Assembly: GCA_002786025.1 (NCBI GenBank)
Contig: NHNW01000061.1
Coordinates: 166,005 to 230,004, forward strand
Reading direction: 5' to 3'
Length of the DNA: 64,000 bases
Origin: Zasmidium citrigriseum
Lineage: Eukaryota; Ascomycota; Dothideomycetes; Mycosphaerellales; Mycosphaerellaceae
Part shown: in pieces, positions 34,375 through 46,100 of the stretch
Layout of the letters: each line of letters opens with the position of its first letter
Numbering within the stretch: position 1 is the stretch's first letter
Notes under the pieces: generated by a model
Told to the model about the DNA's origin: nothing
Database searches by the model: none
Seen by the model: only the letters and a program-made list of their open reading frames with translations
Program-made: the position numbers and the translations under genes

Positions 34375-35418
34375 GGTCTCTTGCAGAAGCGAAATCTTAG
34401 CTATTGTTTGGCGAAGAAGTGGTAAGCAGACCTGGCCATGTGAAGTCTTCTAGTGATGATCTTTACTACTCTGGACGGATATCTTCTGCATTGGGCTCGT
34501 TCGCTCTTTCAGCTGCTGGCGAAGGTGGACCAACCAACATGATCTTCAGTGTGCATGAGTTCGGACGTCTGACTGCATCTGGCGTATACAAAGGCCATTT
34601 CGGCTCCAATCGAACAGAGTTTGGGGGCTGGCGCTTCGGCCTCAGGCATCTTCACATGTCAGCGTCAGACCGGAGTGAATGTTTGAAGACAGATAACTTC
34701 CAAAGCAAACATCCAGTCAAGTGACATACTGTGAAGACTTTCGTTGAGAGTTTTCAACGCCGTGACTGACCGGCCGATGTCCTCTTGTGCTGCTCGCCTG
34801 TATCCCCGGCTCGGCCGAGGTAGATTGCAGCTCATTTGCAGCTATTGTTGCTGATCCTCTACACCGAAAAGATCGACAGGAACGAGCGCATGCCTGTTGA
34901 CGCCTGGTGCGGAGTGCTGTTCATGCAGTCCATATGCAGTTCACCAAACCCGGTCCAAGAACATGACTGCCGCGGATAGTCTCTCAGCTCTTGGCCGGCG
35001 ATTGTAGAGCTGGACGTGATGGTTTCGTTGGCTCGCAGAGCGAAAGGCCTCGGGAGTTTGCAGTCGATGTCCGCAGTGAGCCATGCGCTGGTGAGACTGC
35101 AGAGCTCGGATACGGCGATTCTACGCCCAAGTGCCAAGGCATCCTGTCTCCGAGGTTTGCACTGCTGGTTTCAGCTCCTGCTTTCACTTCGAGCAGCGAT
35201 ACACCATTAACGTCAAGCTCCGTCATCGATGCACTGGCAACTTAGAGTGATGCAATAAAGTAATTATCGTCGAAGTAGTGGCGTTTCAAGTATGTGTAGC
35301 AGTGGTGGCCAGGTATTTGGAAAGGCAGGGCGTAGGTAGCACCTGTGGAAGAAGTTAGCAAACAACCTGATGGAATAGAAGAGAAGCCTGTTCTGCAGCA
35401 CAGTCCTACCGATGTAAG
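34375..35418. other. Native flank right of the Gypsy insertion, no gene recognised
   Basis: About 1 kb with normal base composition. Frames of 60-106 codons on both strands carry no domain. It is the other half of the pre-insertion locus at 23436-24049 and includes the promoter of the next gene. Confidence 0.45.
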
Positions 35419-35847
35419 ATGTTCGAACGAACAACCATGCTTTTCTCATCCCTCATCTCCCTTGGACTGTGCGCGTTTCATGCTCAGGCCACGCCAATCA
35501 CTCGCACCAACACCACAACAAGGGACATTACCTCCCGCGACCTTGATTTCGATCTCCTCATATACACCTTCGCAGACTGTGACCCCACACACGTCCAACT
35601 CCCACAAGTGCATTTCCATACCTTGCCGGATATCACCTGGTGCTACCCCATTGCCAATGCAGGTTCGCTCAGGTTGACGGTCAATCCGTGCCAGTGCTGC
35701 GTGGGGTACGTGTTCTCCGGGGCAGATTGTAAGGGCTGGTCTCGGACGATTGCGAATGAAGGGGGAGGATGTGAGAGTGGACTCTTTGGATCGGTGAGGG
35801 TCGACTGTAAAGGCTGTCCGGGAGGTACTGTACCGCCTGGGTGCTGA
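35419..35847 (+). CDS. Cysteine-rich small secreted protein 1
   Basis: Single exon, 142 aa (136 aa if translation starts at the in-frame ATG at 35437). MLFSSLISLGLCAFHAQA is a signal peptide. A Thr/Arg-rich stretch (TRTNTTTRDITSRD) could be a propeptide. The mature part has ten cysteines, including WCYPIANAGS, PCQCC, SGADCKGWS, GGGCESGLFGSV and CKGC. The same skeleton occurs in the protein at 36048-36464, so the two are tandem paralogs. Size, even cysteine number and closeness to a transposon block fit an effector-like secreted protein, but no known effector family is recognised. Confidence 0.82.
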   Translation: MFERTTMLFSSLISLGLCAFHAQATPITRTNTTTRDITSRDLDFDLLIYTFADCDPTHVQLPQVHFHTLPDITWCYPIANAGSLRLTVNPCQCCVGYVFSGADCKGWSRTIANEGGGCESGLFGSVRVDCKGCPGGTVPPGC

Positions 35848-36047
35848 GGCAGATTCAGGGGCGGGAGCTGGGAAGTGTGAATGATGGGGCTATGATGATG
35901 ATCTTGCGTTACACCTCAGGCCGCTTGGATTTGGAAGAGTTGTTGGGAAGCCTGCGTGGAAGCATGAAGTCGAGGTATAACAAGTGGTCGACGAGCATCG
36001 TCGCAAGATAAGAACGACTGCATCGCAAAGGACAAGACTGCACCAGG

Positions 36048-36464
36048 ATGTCAGCCATCCTCAAGACTTTCGCTCTCCTCTGGCTCGGCCTCACGACCAG
36101 CGCAACCAACAACTGGACATGCCCGCACCCTCAGCTATCCAGCAACGACACCATCCTCTGGGACAATTTCATCTTCACCCATGAGGGCTGTCAGGAAGAC
36201 TACTTTCAAGGGCATATCATCTCGCAGGGAGCCCGCAAAGACGTGACGACAGGATGCTACGAAGTCAGCAACGCCGGGTCGATTTACCCATACATCGAAT
36301 ATCCGGACAACACTTGCTGGTGCGTGCCTGTCATCTGGTCTGGGACGGACTGTCATGGGAAATCCTGGGCTGCACCAGAGGGGGAATGCACGAGTCGCTT
36401 GTTCGGCTCCGTCTCGCTCAACTGCTGGCCGCCAGATCGCTGTCCACTCTGTTGGTCGGCATAA
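36048..36464 (+). CDS. Cysteine-rich small secreted protein 2 (paralog)
   Basis: Single exon, 138 aa. MSAILKTFALLWLGLTTSA is a signal peptide and the mature part has ten cysteines. It shares with the protein at 35419-35847 the order GCYEVSNAGS, CWCVP, SGTDCHGKSW, ECTSRLFGSV and a C-terminal C-x(4)-C-x2-C. The paralogs have the same orientation 200 nt apart and clearly diverged outside this frame. Role unknown; probably acts outside the cell. Confidence 0.84.
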   Translation: MSAILKTFALLWLGLTTSATNNWTCPHPQLSSNDTILWDNFIFTHEGCQEDYFQGHIISQGARKDVTTGCYEVSNAGSIYPYIEYPDNTCWCVPVIWSGTDCHGKSWAAPEGECTSRLFGSVSLNCWPPDRCPLCWSA

Positions 36465-36670
36465 CAGTTACCGAGAATGATGAAGGGAGTGAGCTGGTCT
36501 TCAATAATGTTGATCAGGAGGTAGTCAAGTAGTGTGGCCCGTGGGAAAGGGCGGTTTGACTTTTGAGTGGGGCTTGAGCCAGCCAATCGGAATGCGTCAC
36601 TTTCGGCAACGAAATATCCCAGTTCTTCGCGTTCAATTCCTCTCTCCAACAATGTAGTCTCGTCGTAAGT

Positions 36671-37462
36671 ATGGCGGTCAGCGGCAACAGCTTCTACGAC
36701 CTCAACGTGCCGTGGCAGCCCGCCGACGATGTCTCGCGCACGCTGGCCTTTGCGCAGGAGCTGGGCTACAGCGTCGTCGCCCTGAACCACACCATCGCCG
36801 GCAAGCTGCCGACTGATCTTGTACGCACAATTCTCACTATTTCCTGGCTATACTGACTGGCAATCTGCAAGAAATGCCCCATCCCCAACCCCCTCCCCGC
36901 CAAAGACGCCCCTATCAAGCTCACCGTCCTGCGTCGAGTCACCCTCGTCCTCAGCGAGACCCACCAAAACGCCCGCCTTGCCGCGCTCGCTAAGGAGTAC
37001 GACCTTCTGGCCCTACGCCCCATCGACGAACGCACCTTCCAACTCGCCTGCGGCTCGCTCGACTGCGACATCATCTCCCTCGACTTGACCCAGCGCCTGC
37101 CGTTCTTTTTCAAGTACAAAACTTTGAGTGAAGCCGTCAAGGCGGGCAAGCGCTTCGAGCTGTGCTATTCGCAGGGTCTGCTGGGAGATGCGACTGCGAG
37201 GAGGAACTTGATCAGCAATGCGACGCAGATTATCAGGGCGAGTAGGGGAAGAGGCTTGATCATTACTTCGGAGTCGAAGGCTGGTGCGGTGGGGTTGAGA
37301 GGGCCGTGGGATGCTATCAACCTCGCTGCTGTGTGGGGATTGGGTCAGGAGAGAGGTCATGAAGGGATGAGCAAGGAGGCGAGAGGTGTTGTTGTGAGGG
37401 CCAAGCTGAAGCGGACGAGCTATCGAGGGGTGGTGGATGTTGTATATGGAGGAGAAGGGTGA
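36671..37462 (+). CDS. RPP1: Ribonuclease P/MRP protein subunit RPP1 (p30 family)
   Basis: Two exons (36671-36820, 36872-37462) with a 51-nt intron, donor GTACGC, branch TACTGAC and acceptor CAAG, phase 0; 246 aa. The p30 fold is shown by FYDLNVPW at the N-terminus, LGYSVVALNHTI, ILRRVTL-type strand (LTVLRRVTLVLSE), YDLLALRPIDERTFQLAC, DIISLDLTQRLPFFFKYKT, AVKAGKRFELCYSQGLLGD and the late block ISNATQIIRASRGRGLIITSESK. The subunit binds RNase P/MRP RNA in the nucleus for tRNA and rRNA maturation. The length is normal. Confidence 0.93.
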
Positions 37463-38242
37463 AGACGTGGTGAAGAGGATGAGAAAATTTCACCTGGAGG
37501 TTCGCCGTCGCGATCTCCTGGAAGGACGTGTCGTGGGTTATGAGGGCCATCACTCCCCACACATTGGTCTGCATTCATCTGAGCCTGGCGAAGACAGCGG
37601 AGGCCTACTTCTGTCTCCTGTGCGCTGAGGTTTTTTTCCCTCGCCGTGAGATGGCGAGGGCATTCAGATGGACTATTGGAACGGCGACCTTATGATCGAC
37701 GGAAACTCTCGATTGCTGGCCACGCTGTGTGGAGACGTCACGAGCTGGCACAGATGAGTGCCCTTCTCGTTGGAGTGGTCTCAATTCGGCTGGAGGAGTG
37801 CAATTGAGACTCTAGCCTACGACAAAGGCTACCAAATCTTCACTAGAGATGGATTGCGAGACAATCCATCAAGACACAATCTCTTCTTCGCATCCTTCAC
37901 TCCATCTCAATGCGTCATCGCGTTCAAAATCTTTCCGAGCTGCCCACATCAAACGCCGATATCCCCACATGGCTCCCCGTGGCGAATCCTGGAGTCGGCA
38001 AACGGCCCCGAGACGAGGCCGCTTTCACCTTTAACCTCACCTCTTCGGCTTCTTGTGCGAGCTTACTCCTTCCAAGCCGCTTCTTGTCCGAAATGTGTGG
38101 GTCTTTTGATGGAGACTATGATGGCATTCGGTGAGCTCGTTCAGAAAGATTTTGAGAGTATAAGAGGCCAGGAGGCATGTCTCGGCTTCAGCTCTGGCTT
38201 TTGTTGCCATTGCTGTTCTTCGCCGCTTTCTGGATCTGCAAG
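37463..38242. other. Intergenic region, no gene recognised
   Basis: About 780 bp. A 163-codon open frame (37758-38246) has no domain and overlaps the GH28 start; it is not called. The GH28 promoter probably lies here. Confidence 0.45.
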
Positions 38243-39578
38243 ATGAGGTTCCTCAACGCTGCCGTATTGCTACCTGTACTACCGGCCTTATCCTCCCCGA
38301 CTGGATCTTGGGACAGCCATGGCAATGTATGCGTTGTCAAGCCCTGCGGAAGCAACGACTCGGCTCCCGCGATCATCGACGCCTTCGAACGATGTGGTCA
38401 TAATGCCGGCTCAGAGCGAGGAAAGGTCATCTTCAAGAACGAGACGTACCATGTCAAGTCTGTCATGAACACGACTGGGTTATCCAATGTCGACATCGAG
38501 TTGCACGGCACCTTACTCTGGGACACCAACCTTCCGTACTGGCTCAATCACAGTCTCCCGGTCGGCTATCAGAATCAATCATCCGCATGGCTCTTTGGTG
38601 GCGACAACATCATGTGGTATGGCTTTGGCATTGGAACATTGGATGGTAACGGTCAGGCCTGGTACGACTTCATCAATGGAACGAACAACTATCCGGGACG
38701 ACCGCATCAGATCACCATCACGGGCACCAAAGACAGCGTTTTCGACTCTATTCGCTTCGTGCAGAGCCAGATGTGGACCATGACCATTATACATTCCAAA
38801 AACATTCTCCTCGAGGACATCTACGTCAACTCTACCGATACGAAGCAGAAAGTCGGCTTTGACTTCTCTTCGCTCAACACTGATGGTGCTGATGTATGAG
38901 GATCCTTCATATTATCAAGACCTAGCTAACCTCTCCCAGACCATCTACGCCGACAACATCACCTTCCGCGGCTGGACCGGCGACAACGGCGACGACTCCA
39001 TCAGCACCAAAGCCAACAGCACCAACATCCTGATCGAAAACTGCGACTTCTACACCGGTCTCGGCGTCGCCGTCGGCAGCATCGGGCAATACGAAGGCGA
39101 GTACGAAATCGTCGAAAACGTCACCGCCCGCAACATCACCATCAACAACATGCGCTACGGAGCATATTTCAAGACCTGGACCGGCGTTAGCAGCGGCTAC
39201 CCACCCAACGGCGGCGGAGGCGGACTAGGCTACGCCGCGAACATTACTCTCGAAGACTTTACGCTCAAGAACGCCAGCGGGATTTTGGCGGTGACGCAGT
39301 GCACGAGCTACAACTCCGCGAGCGGGAACTGCGATACGTCGTCGTTCAATATTCGGGATGTTGTGCTTAGGAATTGGACGGGGACGACGACGAGTGGTGT
39401 CATGGCGGATCTGCAGTGCAGTGCTGCGAGTCCTTGTACGGGGATGGTGATTGAGGAGATGGAGGGGATTGTGACGACGACGAATAGCACGGTGCCGGAT
39501 ATTTATCTGTGTGACTCGGTGGTGGACCCGACGGGTTTCAACTGTACCGGGGAGCCGTGGGAGGAGAACCCACGATGA
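38243..39578 (+). CDS. Secreted glycoside hydrolase family 28 (exo-polygalacturonase/rhamnogalacturonase type)
   Basis: Two exons (38243-38893, 38940-39578) with a 46-nt intron, branch GCTAAC; 429 aa. MRFLNAAVLLPVLPALS is a signal peptide; an in-frame ATG at 38177 would add 22 hydrophobic residues. GH28 catalytic acids are present as NTDGAD (Asp217, at the exon junction) and GDNGDDS (Asp235/236). The usual G-H-G site reads YTGLGVAVGSIGQY, so the endo-enzyme histidine is missing. GAYFKTWTG replaces the RIK motif. Both changes fit the exo-acting branches of the family. More than ten N-glycosylation sites are present. It likely degrades pectin outside the cell. Confidence 0.9.
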
Positions 39579-39598
39579 TTCAAATATTTGCACATAGA

Positions 39599-39633
39599 GG
39601 AGGCGACGAGTTAAAATTGAACTCCTCGCCGCC
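39599..39633. terminator. Stem-loop just downstream of the GH28 stop
   Basis: Arms 39599-39612 and 39620-39633 pair at 12 of 14 positions around a 7-nt A/T-rich loop. It may be a 3' UTR structure or mark the edge of an inserted repeat; the type label is provisional. Transcription termination in fungi does not need such hairpins. Confidence 0.4.
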
Positions 39634-40016
39634 TCGGCCTGAGACCTGCTGCTAGTCGACTCGCGACTTGTTCTTCTGTCGGTCTCTTAGCTTTGTAGTT
39701 CTTGACTACAACCCCTTTAACTATACCCGCTGGCCCGTAGTCTCTTAATCTACAAGCCTCCCGACTTCTTAAACTGTCTAAGCCGTAGCTGTTTAACTAT
39801 TAAACTATTAAACAGACGGCCCGCAAGTAGGCTATACGTAAGTAGTAGGGCCCGTACATAAGGTAGAGATATCTAACTACCCTCCTATATACTACTTCCT
39901 TCTATACCTATAAAAGTATAAAAGTCTATTAGCTCGCCGCCTATCGAGCTACGGACCTACGAGCGATCGATATACTATCCTACGTACGTTATCTAGACTA
40001 TTAACTATATTATAGA
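39634..40016. other. Transition into the RIP-mutated block
   Basis: The first ~100 bp still contain TG and CA; after about 39740 they vanish. No coding sequence or element end was recognised. It may be the edge of an older repeat. Confidence 0.4.
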
Positions 40017-40108
40017 GGTCTATAGTAAGGAAAGGATAGCTAATCTTCTTAGTAGAACTTAGTCCTTCTTATACCTCTACTATCGGCTAGAGGTAGTACG
40101 AGTACGTA
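40017..40108 (+). repeat. Split direct repeat A1
   Basis: This 92-bp stretch (GGTCTATAGTAAGG ... GAGTACGTA) recurs with the same length at 50895-50986. Similar copies lie in reverse at 56667-56757 and within 57541-57810. It marks the left end of the tyrosine-recombinase element. Confidence 0.75.
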
Positions 40109-40180
40109 TTTCTTTTATACTCTATCGCTTTAGGCGATACGTATTATTTCTTTCTAGGCGGAGCCTAATAGAAGTAACAA

Positions 40181-43100
40181 CGACGACGATTCGCTCGTAC
40201 TAGCTATAGCTAGTAGGTTAAGGGGTAGGTAGAGTAAGGGTATTATAGCCTATACTTCTACTAGCGGTAAACGCTTACTTCGAGTAATAAAGTTATTTTA
40301 ATTATATATAGGTAGGTTTTACCTAGCTACTATTAGTAGAGGTAGTAGTACTAGTAGCCTATTAGAGGAATCGAACCCCTATATACCCGCTCTACTATTA
40401 TAGCTACGCTTTATAGTAGGAGTTAGATAGACCGCGTTAGCGCGGTTATCTAGAAACAAGTTAATATAACTAAAGATTTTCTACGTTACTTAGCGTAAAT
40501 TAAGGTATTAGCTAATAATTAGGATTCGTAGGTAGGAGGGGCCTAAGCGAAAGCTAAGGCGCTTAGGGTCCTTATACTAGAGTCGATAGAAGTCCTTTAC
40601 TATATAGTATTTACTCGTAACTAGGGATTTAGATAAGGCTACGATATAGTCCGCTATAATATATCGTCGTATCGTTTCTTAAAAGTACGATACTATAGCC
40701 TTTAGAGATCTCTAGTAGTTAATATATTCTACGAAGGAGTATAAAAGGTATACCTTCTATAAGTACTAGACTACGACTTAGTATCGGACGAGCTATCGCT
40801 ATCGGTTAGTTTTAAATAGTTTAGGAGGTCTAACTATAATATAGGCTATTAGTTCCTCTAAGCTAGTAGCTTATTAGAAGTTAGAGCGGCTATAGCGTAT
40901 CTATATTAGGTAGACTTCCTTCTATACTACCTTCGCGTACGTATACTCTACCTAGATATATTAGGTACTAAGGTCGTATTAGTCGATAGGGTAGCGTTAC
41001 TAGTCGTCGGGGATCTAGGTAAGGGTAGATCCTATTTAGACCTTATCGTAAACTAAACGCTATAGTAGGTTACCTATTTTAGGGACGCTATATAATACCC
41101 TCTAACTAAGCTATAGGCGATCTTCTATAAGGAGTACGCTAGTAGCTCGGTTGTATATAACCGTAATCTTCTATACTTATATACTAAAGTCTATACCCTT
41201 TAGGCGGCGAGCGAGAAGGGCTTAGTAGATTATTTTAAACTAAGTAAGCCTAAGTAGCTATTCGTTAATTATATAGCCTATCGCTACTAATCCGCTATTA
41301 TATATAGGCTTATATTCTAGGTTATAGTATTTAAGTACCTAGCGGCCGCTAAAGTAGGTCGTAGGGAGTCCCTCTATAAATCGAGTTACTACCTACTATA
41401 CTCTCTCCTACGTCTCTCTAGAGAGTTAGGAAGGGGCGTAGAATTCGTATTACTAGATATCCTATATATCTTCTAGGTATCGTATACTATAATCCTATAG
41501 TATTTACTAGATACCCGTACTCTATTTTAGTATACCCGTACGTTAAACTACTCTAGCTACTAGGTAATAGAATATTAGTAGAGTAGAGAGATCTTTATAG
41601 GTTTTAGGTATACGTAGTTAGAATATACTCTATTCTAGGTAATTATAGTATAATTGTCGCTATACCCTCTATAGGTTTCTAAAAGAGCCTAGAACGTTAG
41701 GAGTTGACGATAACTATACTTAGAACTACGGGTCTATAAGGGCGTCTTAAATAACTCGAGTCTACGCTATATATTATTAAAGGATTTCTTTTCTAATAAT
41801 TACCTAAGGTAGGGTTAGGTAGTTCGCCGCGTAGATAATAGTAGTAGCTATAAAGGCATCGATTATACTTTATATATCTTAATAGCCTATCCTACTATTA
41901 CGCCTATAAAGATAGGCGTAGAGGCTTTTAATAGCCCTCTTTACCCTATTATCCTAAACTATACGATAGTATTCGCGGTATAGCTTCTTTATAATATTAG
42001 GTAGTACTATAAGGAACTAGAACGCGTATCTAGGTAGAGAGGCTATTATAGTATTTACGATTATTACTCGTCCCTTTAGTAATAGGAATAGCTTAAGCTA
42101 TTAATCCGCTCGATCCGTATACTTTTAAACGACTTTACGCTAAAAGCTATCTAGCTATTAATTAATATCTACGCTAACTAGAATACTAAGGTATATATAC
42201 GGATAGGAGAGGGAGACAATTTATATATTAGGGATCGTAATATCGAGGATATCTCCTACCTTAAGAAGGTAGGATTTACCCTAATTTACTTTTGCGCTTA
42301 ATACCTATCTATATAGGTCGAGAAGCTCTATAGCCTTATTCGCTTTAGCCTATATTTATAGGACGATCTACGTATCGTTTACGTATATACTAACCTTAAT
42401 AGTTTTACTCCCGAATACTACCCTTTAGATCCCTAGATCCCTAAGGATAAGTTACGTAAGGGTCTCGATTATTATAATAAAAAGAGAGTAACTAATCGAG
42501 TCTCCCTATCGTACTCTACTAAAGACTAGTAGGTAGTTACTTAGGTAGCTATTTAAGAATACCCTTATACGTACGTCGTAGTATAGCGTACGTAACCTTC
42601 TAATAAAATCGGGGGGAATACCTAATTACTTAAGTACTACCTATAGGAATTAGTAGCTAACCCTATCGTACGCCTTCTCTTAATCTAGGAAGAGTATCGC
42701 TAAGCTACCTAGTCTTAGCGGTAGTAATACTCCTCGCGGAGAGTAGTAATCGATTAGGTATTATACTATCCTAATATTATCGTCGATTAGCCGTTTTAGA
42801 AGAAAGGCCGTCTAGTAGGGGCCTATAACTTTATCTAGGGCTTCGACGAGGCGCTATATAAGTACCTCCGTATAGATTTTATAGTCTACGTTTATAATTA
42901 ATAATAGTTAGTAGTTCTTTAAGTCCTCTTTTTCGCCCTTAAGCTTATAGAGAAGCGTAAGAACCCCGTCTATCTACTCTAGTAGAAGGGTCCTAGTAGT
43001 TCTAATAGAATTAAAGATATCTACGAGTATTACGTAGGCTTTAGGGAACTATATATCCTTATCCTCTAGTTTACTAGGTTTCCTAGGCGAACGTAGCGGC

Positions 43101-46100
43101 CGTTTATATAACGCTTTATAGAATTTACTCGAGAGTCTATTAATACTAGGAGACTTCCTAGTTATAGCTCGCCTAATCGATTTCTTAACCTCCTAAGGTT
43201 AGATAGGTCGTAATAGTAAGGCACGTATATTAGTACTAATCTAATTAGGGAGTATACTAAGTAACCGCTCTCTTGTAGCCTTATCTAATAGCTTCGTACT
43301 ATAGAGTACTTAATAGTATCGTCGAGTAATAGCTAGTAGAGTAGGTAAGTTAGAGTACTCTTTACTATTCTTATCTTAGAGGCTTTTAATTATAGTTTAT
43401 ACGAAGGCTTTACCTCGAGAGTAGAACTACTTAGTAGGCTTTTCGTTATAGAGTAGGAATTTCGCGTAGGTAGCGTAAGAGTAAGATTTATACTCCTATT
43501 CTACGAGGTATTCCTAGTATATATTAATAGCCGCTATACTAGACTTAAGTATCGTATTATATTTAACGGTCCTTTAAGCTACGAGCTTTTAACGCCTTCT
43601 AGAAAGGTTGTAACGCGCGCGCCCTCTATAGTAATAGAGCTAGTCTATTTAGAGTTAAAAGTTTAACTTTACTACTCCTTTAAATAGTTACTACTCTGTC
43701 GTAATATTAGATCGCGGTAGAACCTCTAGAGAGTTCTAGAGGCTAACGGATATCTAGCGTTTATCTAATATAGTTAGATTTAACCGCTATCTACTAGGTC
43801 CCCTCTTAATATTCGACTTAAAATTAATTCTTACGCCTACTAGATAATAGTCCGTACGTAGGCCTAATTAGGTTAGCGTCTAGTTCCGGGTTCGCGTAAA
43901 CAGGTTATAGGAAACGTATATTCGGTCGATCCGAGAAACCTCTACTTAGTATACGCGGTATAAGGTGAAATTAATAGTTAATAGGTGTATTTAGCGCTAT
44001 CCGTTAATTAATTCTTTTTCTAGGCTAGTAAGTACTAATATTAGGGCGTTATTAGCTTAGACGAGGTTAGGGCGGTATTCCGTCCGCGTCCTCTTATCTA
44101 AAGCTATAAGCGCCTAATTCTAATCCTCTCTAACGATATTGTAATATTTACTTAACTATTAGGTAAGGAGTATAGTAGTCTACTCCTCTAACTATCGTAG
44201 TCGTCGTATACGATTAGTTAGATAGTATACTAAGGTAACTATTAGTAGTTACCCTTTACAAATTACCTTAATAATAACTAGCTTTCCTTTAGTATCTTAA
44301 TAGAGAATATAACCCTCTAGATCCTACTAGGTAGTAGCTATATTAATTATAATACCTACGCCGCTAGTATATACCTTATCTATAGGGGAACTATAGGAGG
44401 TAATTACTATAGGCGGGTATCGCGTAATATTATCTACTATAATCTCCTCTATTAGACGGGTATCTTATAGTAGGAGGATATCTAACCTAGAACTTCTTAT
44501 TAAATTATATATAGCTCGAAACTAGATAGGATTCTAGATAGATAAAATATTAAGTAATATAATTAATATACTTATATTTATTAGATACTAGGTTTGTCTT
44601 ATAGTAGACCCTCTAACGCTCTCTCGCCTATAAAGAAGTAGCCTTCTATATTAGGATAATCTACCGTATAGTAAGCGTCCCTTTAAGCGTTATAAGCGTT
44701 AGAAAGGTTTACTATCCTAAACCTAATTATAAAAGGAGTATAGTAATTACCGCGCGGAGGTCCTACTAGTAAATTAAAACTATATATACCCGTCTCGCTA
44801 TTAAAGATAGCTACTATAATATCCGTATAGGTAAAACCTAACTTTAGTTATCCTAGCTAGAACTTTACGTACTTTAGCCTATCTAAAAGTCGAGCTAAAG
44901 TATACGCTACTAGGTATCTATTATTCCTCCTAACTAAGTTAGCGATAAAGGTACGTAGTATACTAGAGTAGAAGATATTAACGGGTACCTTTAGGCTACG
45001 AATCGTAGCCGTTTAGGTTTCCGCGCTCGTTACTACCTCTAGTAAAGAGTACTCTACGATCTATCCTAACTAGTTAATCTAGGTAAAGAAAACTAAATCC
45101 TTATTATCTATAATACTAGCCGTAATTGCCTTCTATATCTCGCGATATAGAATTACCTCCTTTTTTAATCTCTTTAGTAGGCGTAGGTAGATATATTTAC
45201 TATCGCTATAGAGAGAGGTATTAGGACTACTTCTACTCTTTACGTAGCTCTTTACTATTCGAATATAGGGTTTAACTATTAGTTAGCTACTCGATTAGAG
45301 TTTTAGTAGTAGGATAGGGGTATAGTATATAGAGCCTATTACTAATAAGTCGCGTAACGAGCTAGTAATACTTTTAATATCCGCTTCGACTATTATCTAG
45401 CGGGCGTTACGAGTAGACTAACCGCGCGGCTTCTTTTAGTTCTTCGCTAGCGACGTTAGCGCTAAGGTAGGCGCTAGTCGTTTCCCTCGATAGGAAGGGG
45501 AGCTTAGGGCTTTAGAGGTTATTCGATTTAGCTAAGAATCTAGTATAACTTAAGTAGGCTTAGGTTATATGTCTTCTATTTCCTTACCTTCGTTAATAGG
45601 TACTATAGGGACTATTTAGGCGGGTTCCGCGTCTTCCTTATCTACTATATATACGTTAGGGCTAGGATATATATTTAAGGCCTAATAAAGTTTACTATAC
45701 TTATAGTAAATAGAGGGAGCTATATTACCCTATATACGAGACTCCTACGCGGCTTCTTAACGTTTAGTCCGCTTACCCTTATACTTCTTCTATATCTTTG
45801 ACCTTTAAGCTTATTTAGCTATAATATAATCGTTATAGTCCTATACGTTAGTATCCTACGAGATTAGCTTATTAAAGTCTCCTAAATTCGATATCTTCTT
45901 TAACGGAGCTTATATAGTCCGTTAAAGTATACTTAGATCGTTAGATTTATCGCTAGAAGCGTAGTTATCTATTAAGATCTTACTATCCTCGAGTCTAGGT
46001 CGTAGTAGATTATTAGCGAGCTATCTATTAACTAGTATACGAGAGGACGAGGAAGCGTTTATAGCTAGAGTTTATTTACATTACGATATCGTAAAATAGC

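Noticed and set aside
34404..34724. 106-codon plus-strand frame right of the Gypsy insertion
   Set aside because: No family resemblance or splice structure; joining it to the left flank across the empty site did not give an obvious interrupted gene.
37758..38246. 163-codon frame overlapping the GH28 start
   Set aside because: No domain, mostly promoter sequence, and inconsistent with the GH28 frame.
39655..39770. Possible tRNA gene just before the RIP block
   Set aside because: No pair of A and B boxes at normal spacing and no cloverleaf could be drawn.
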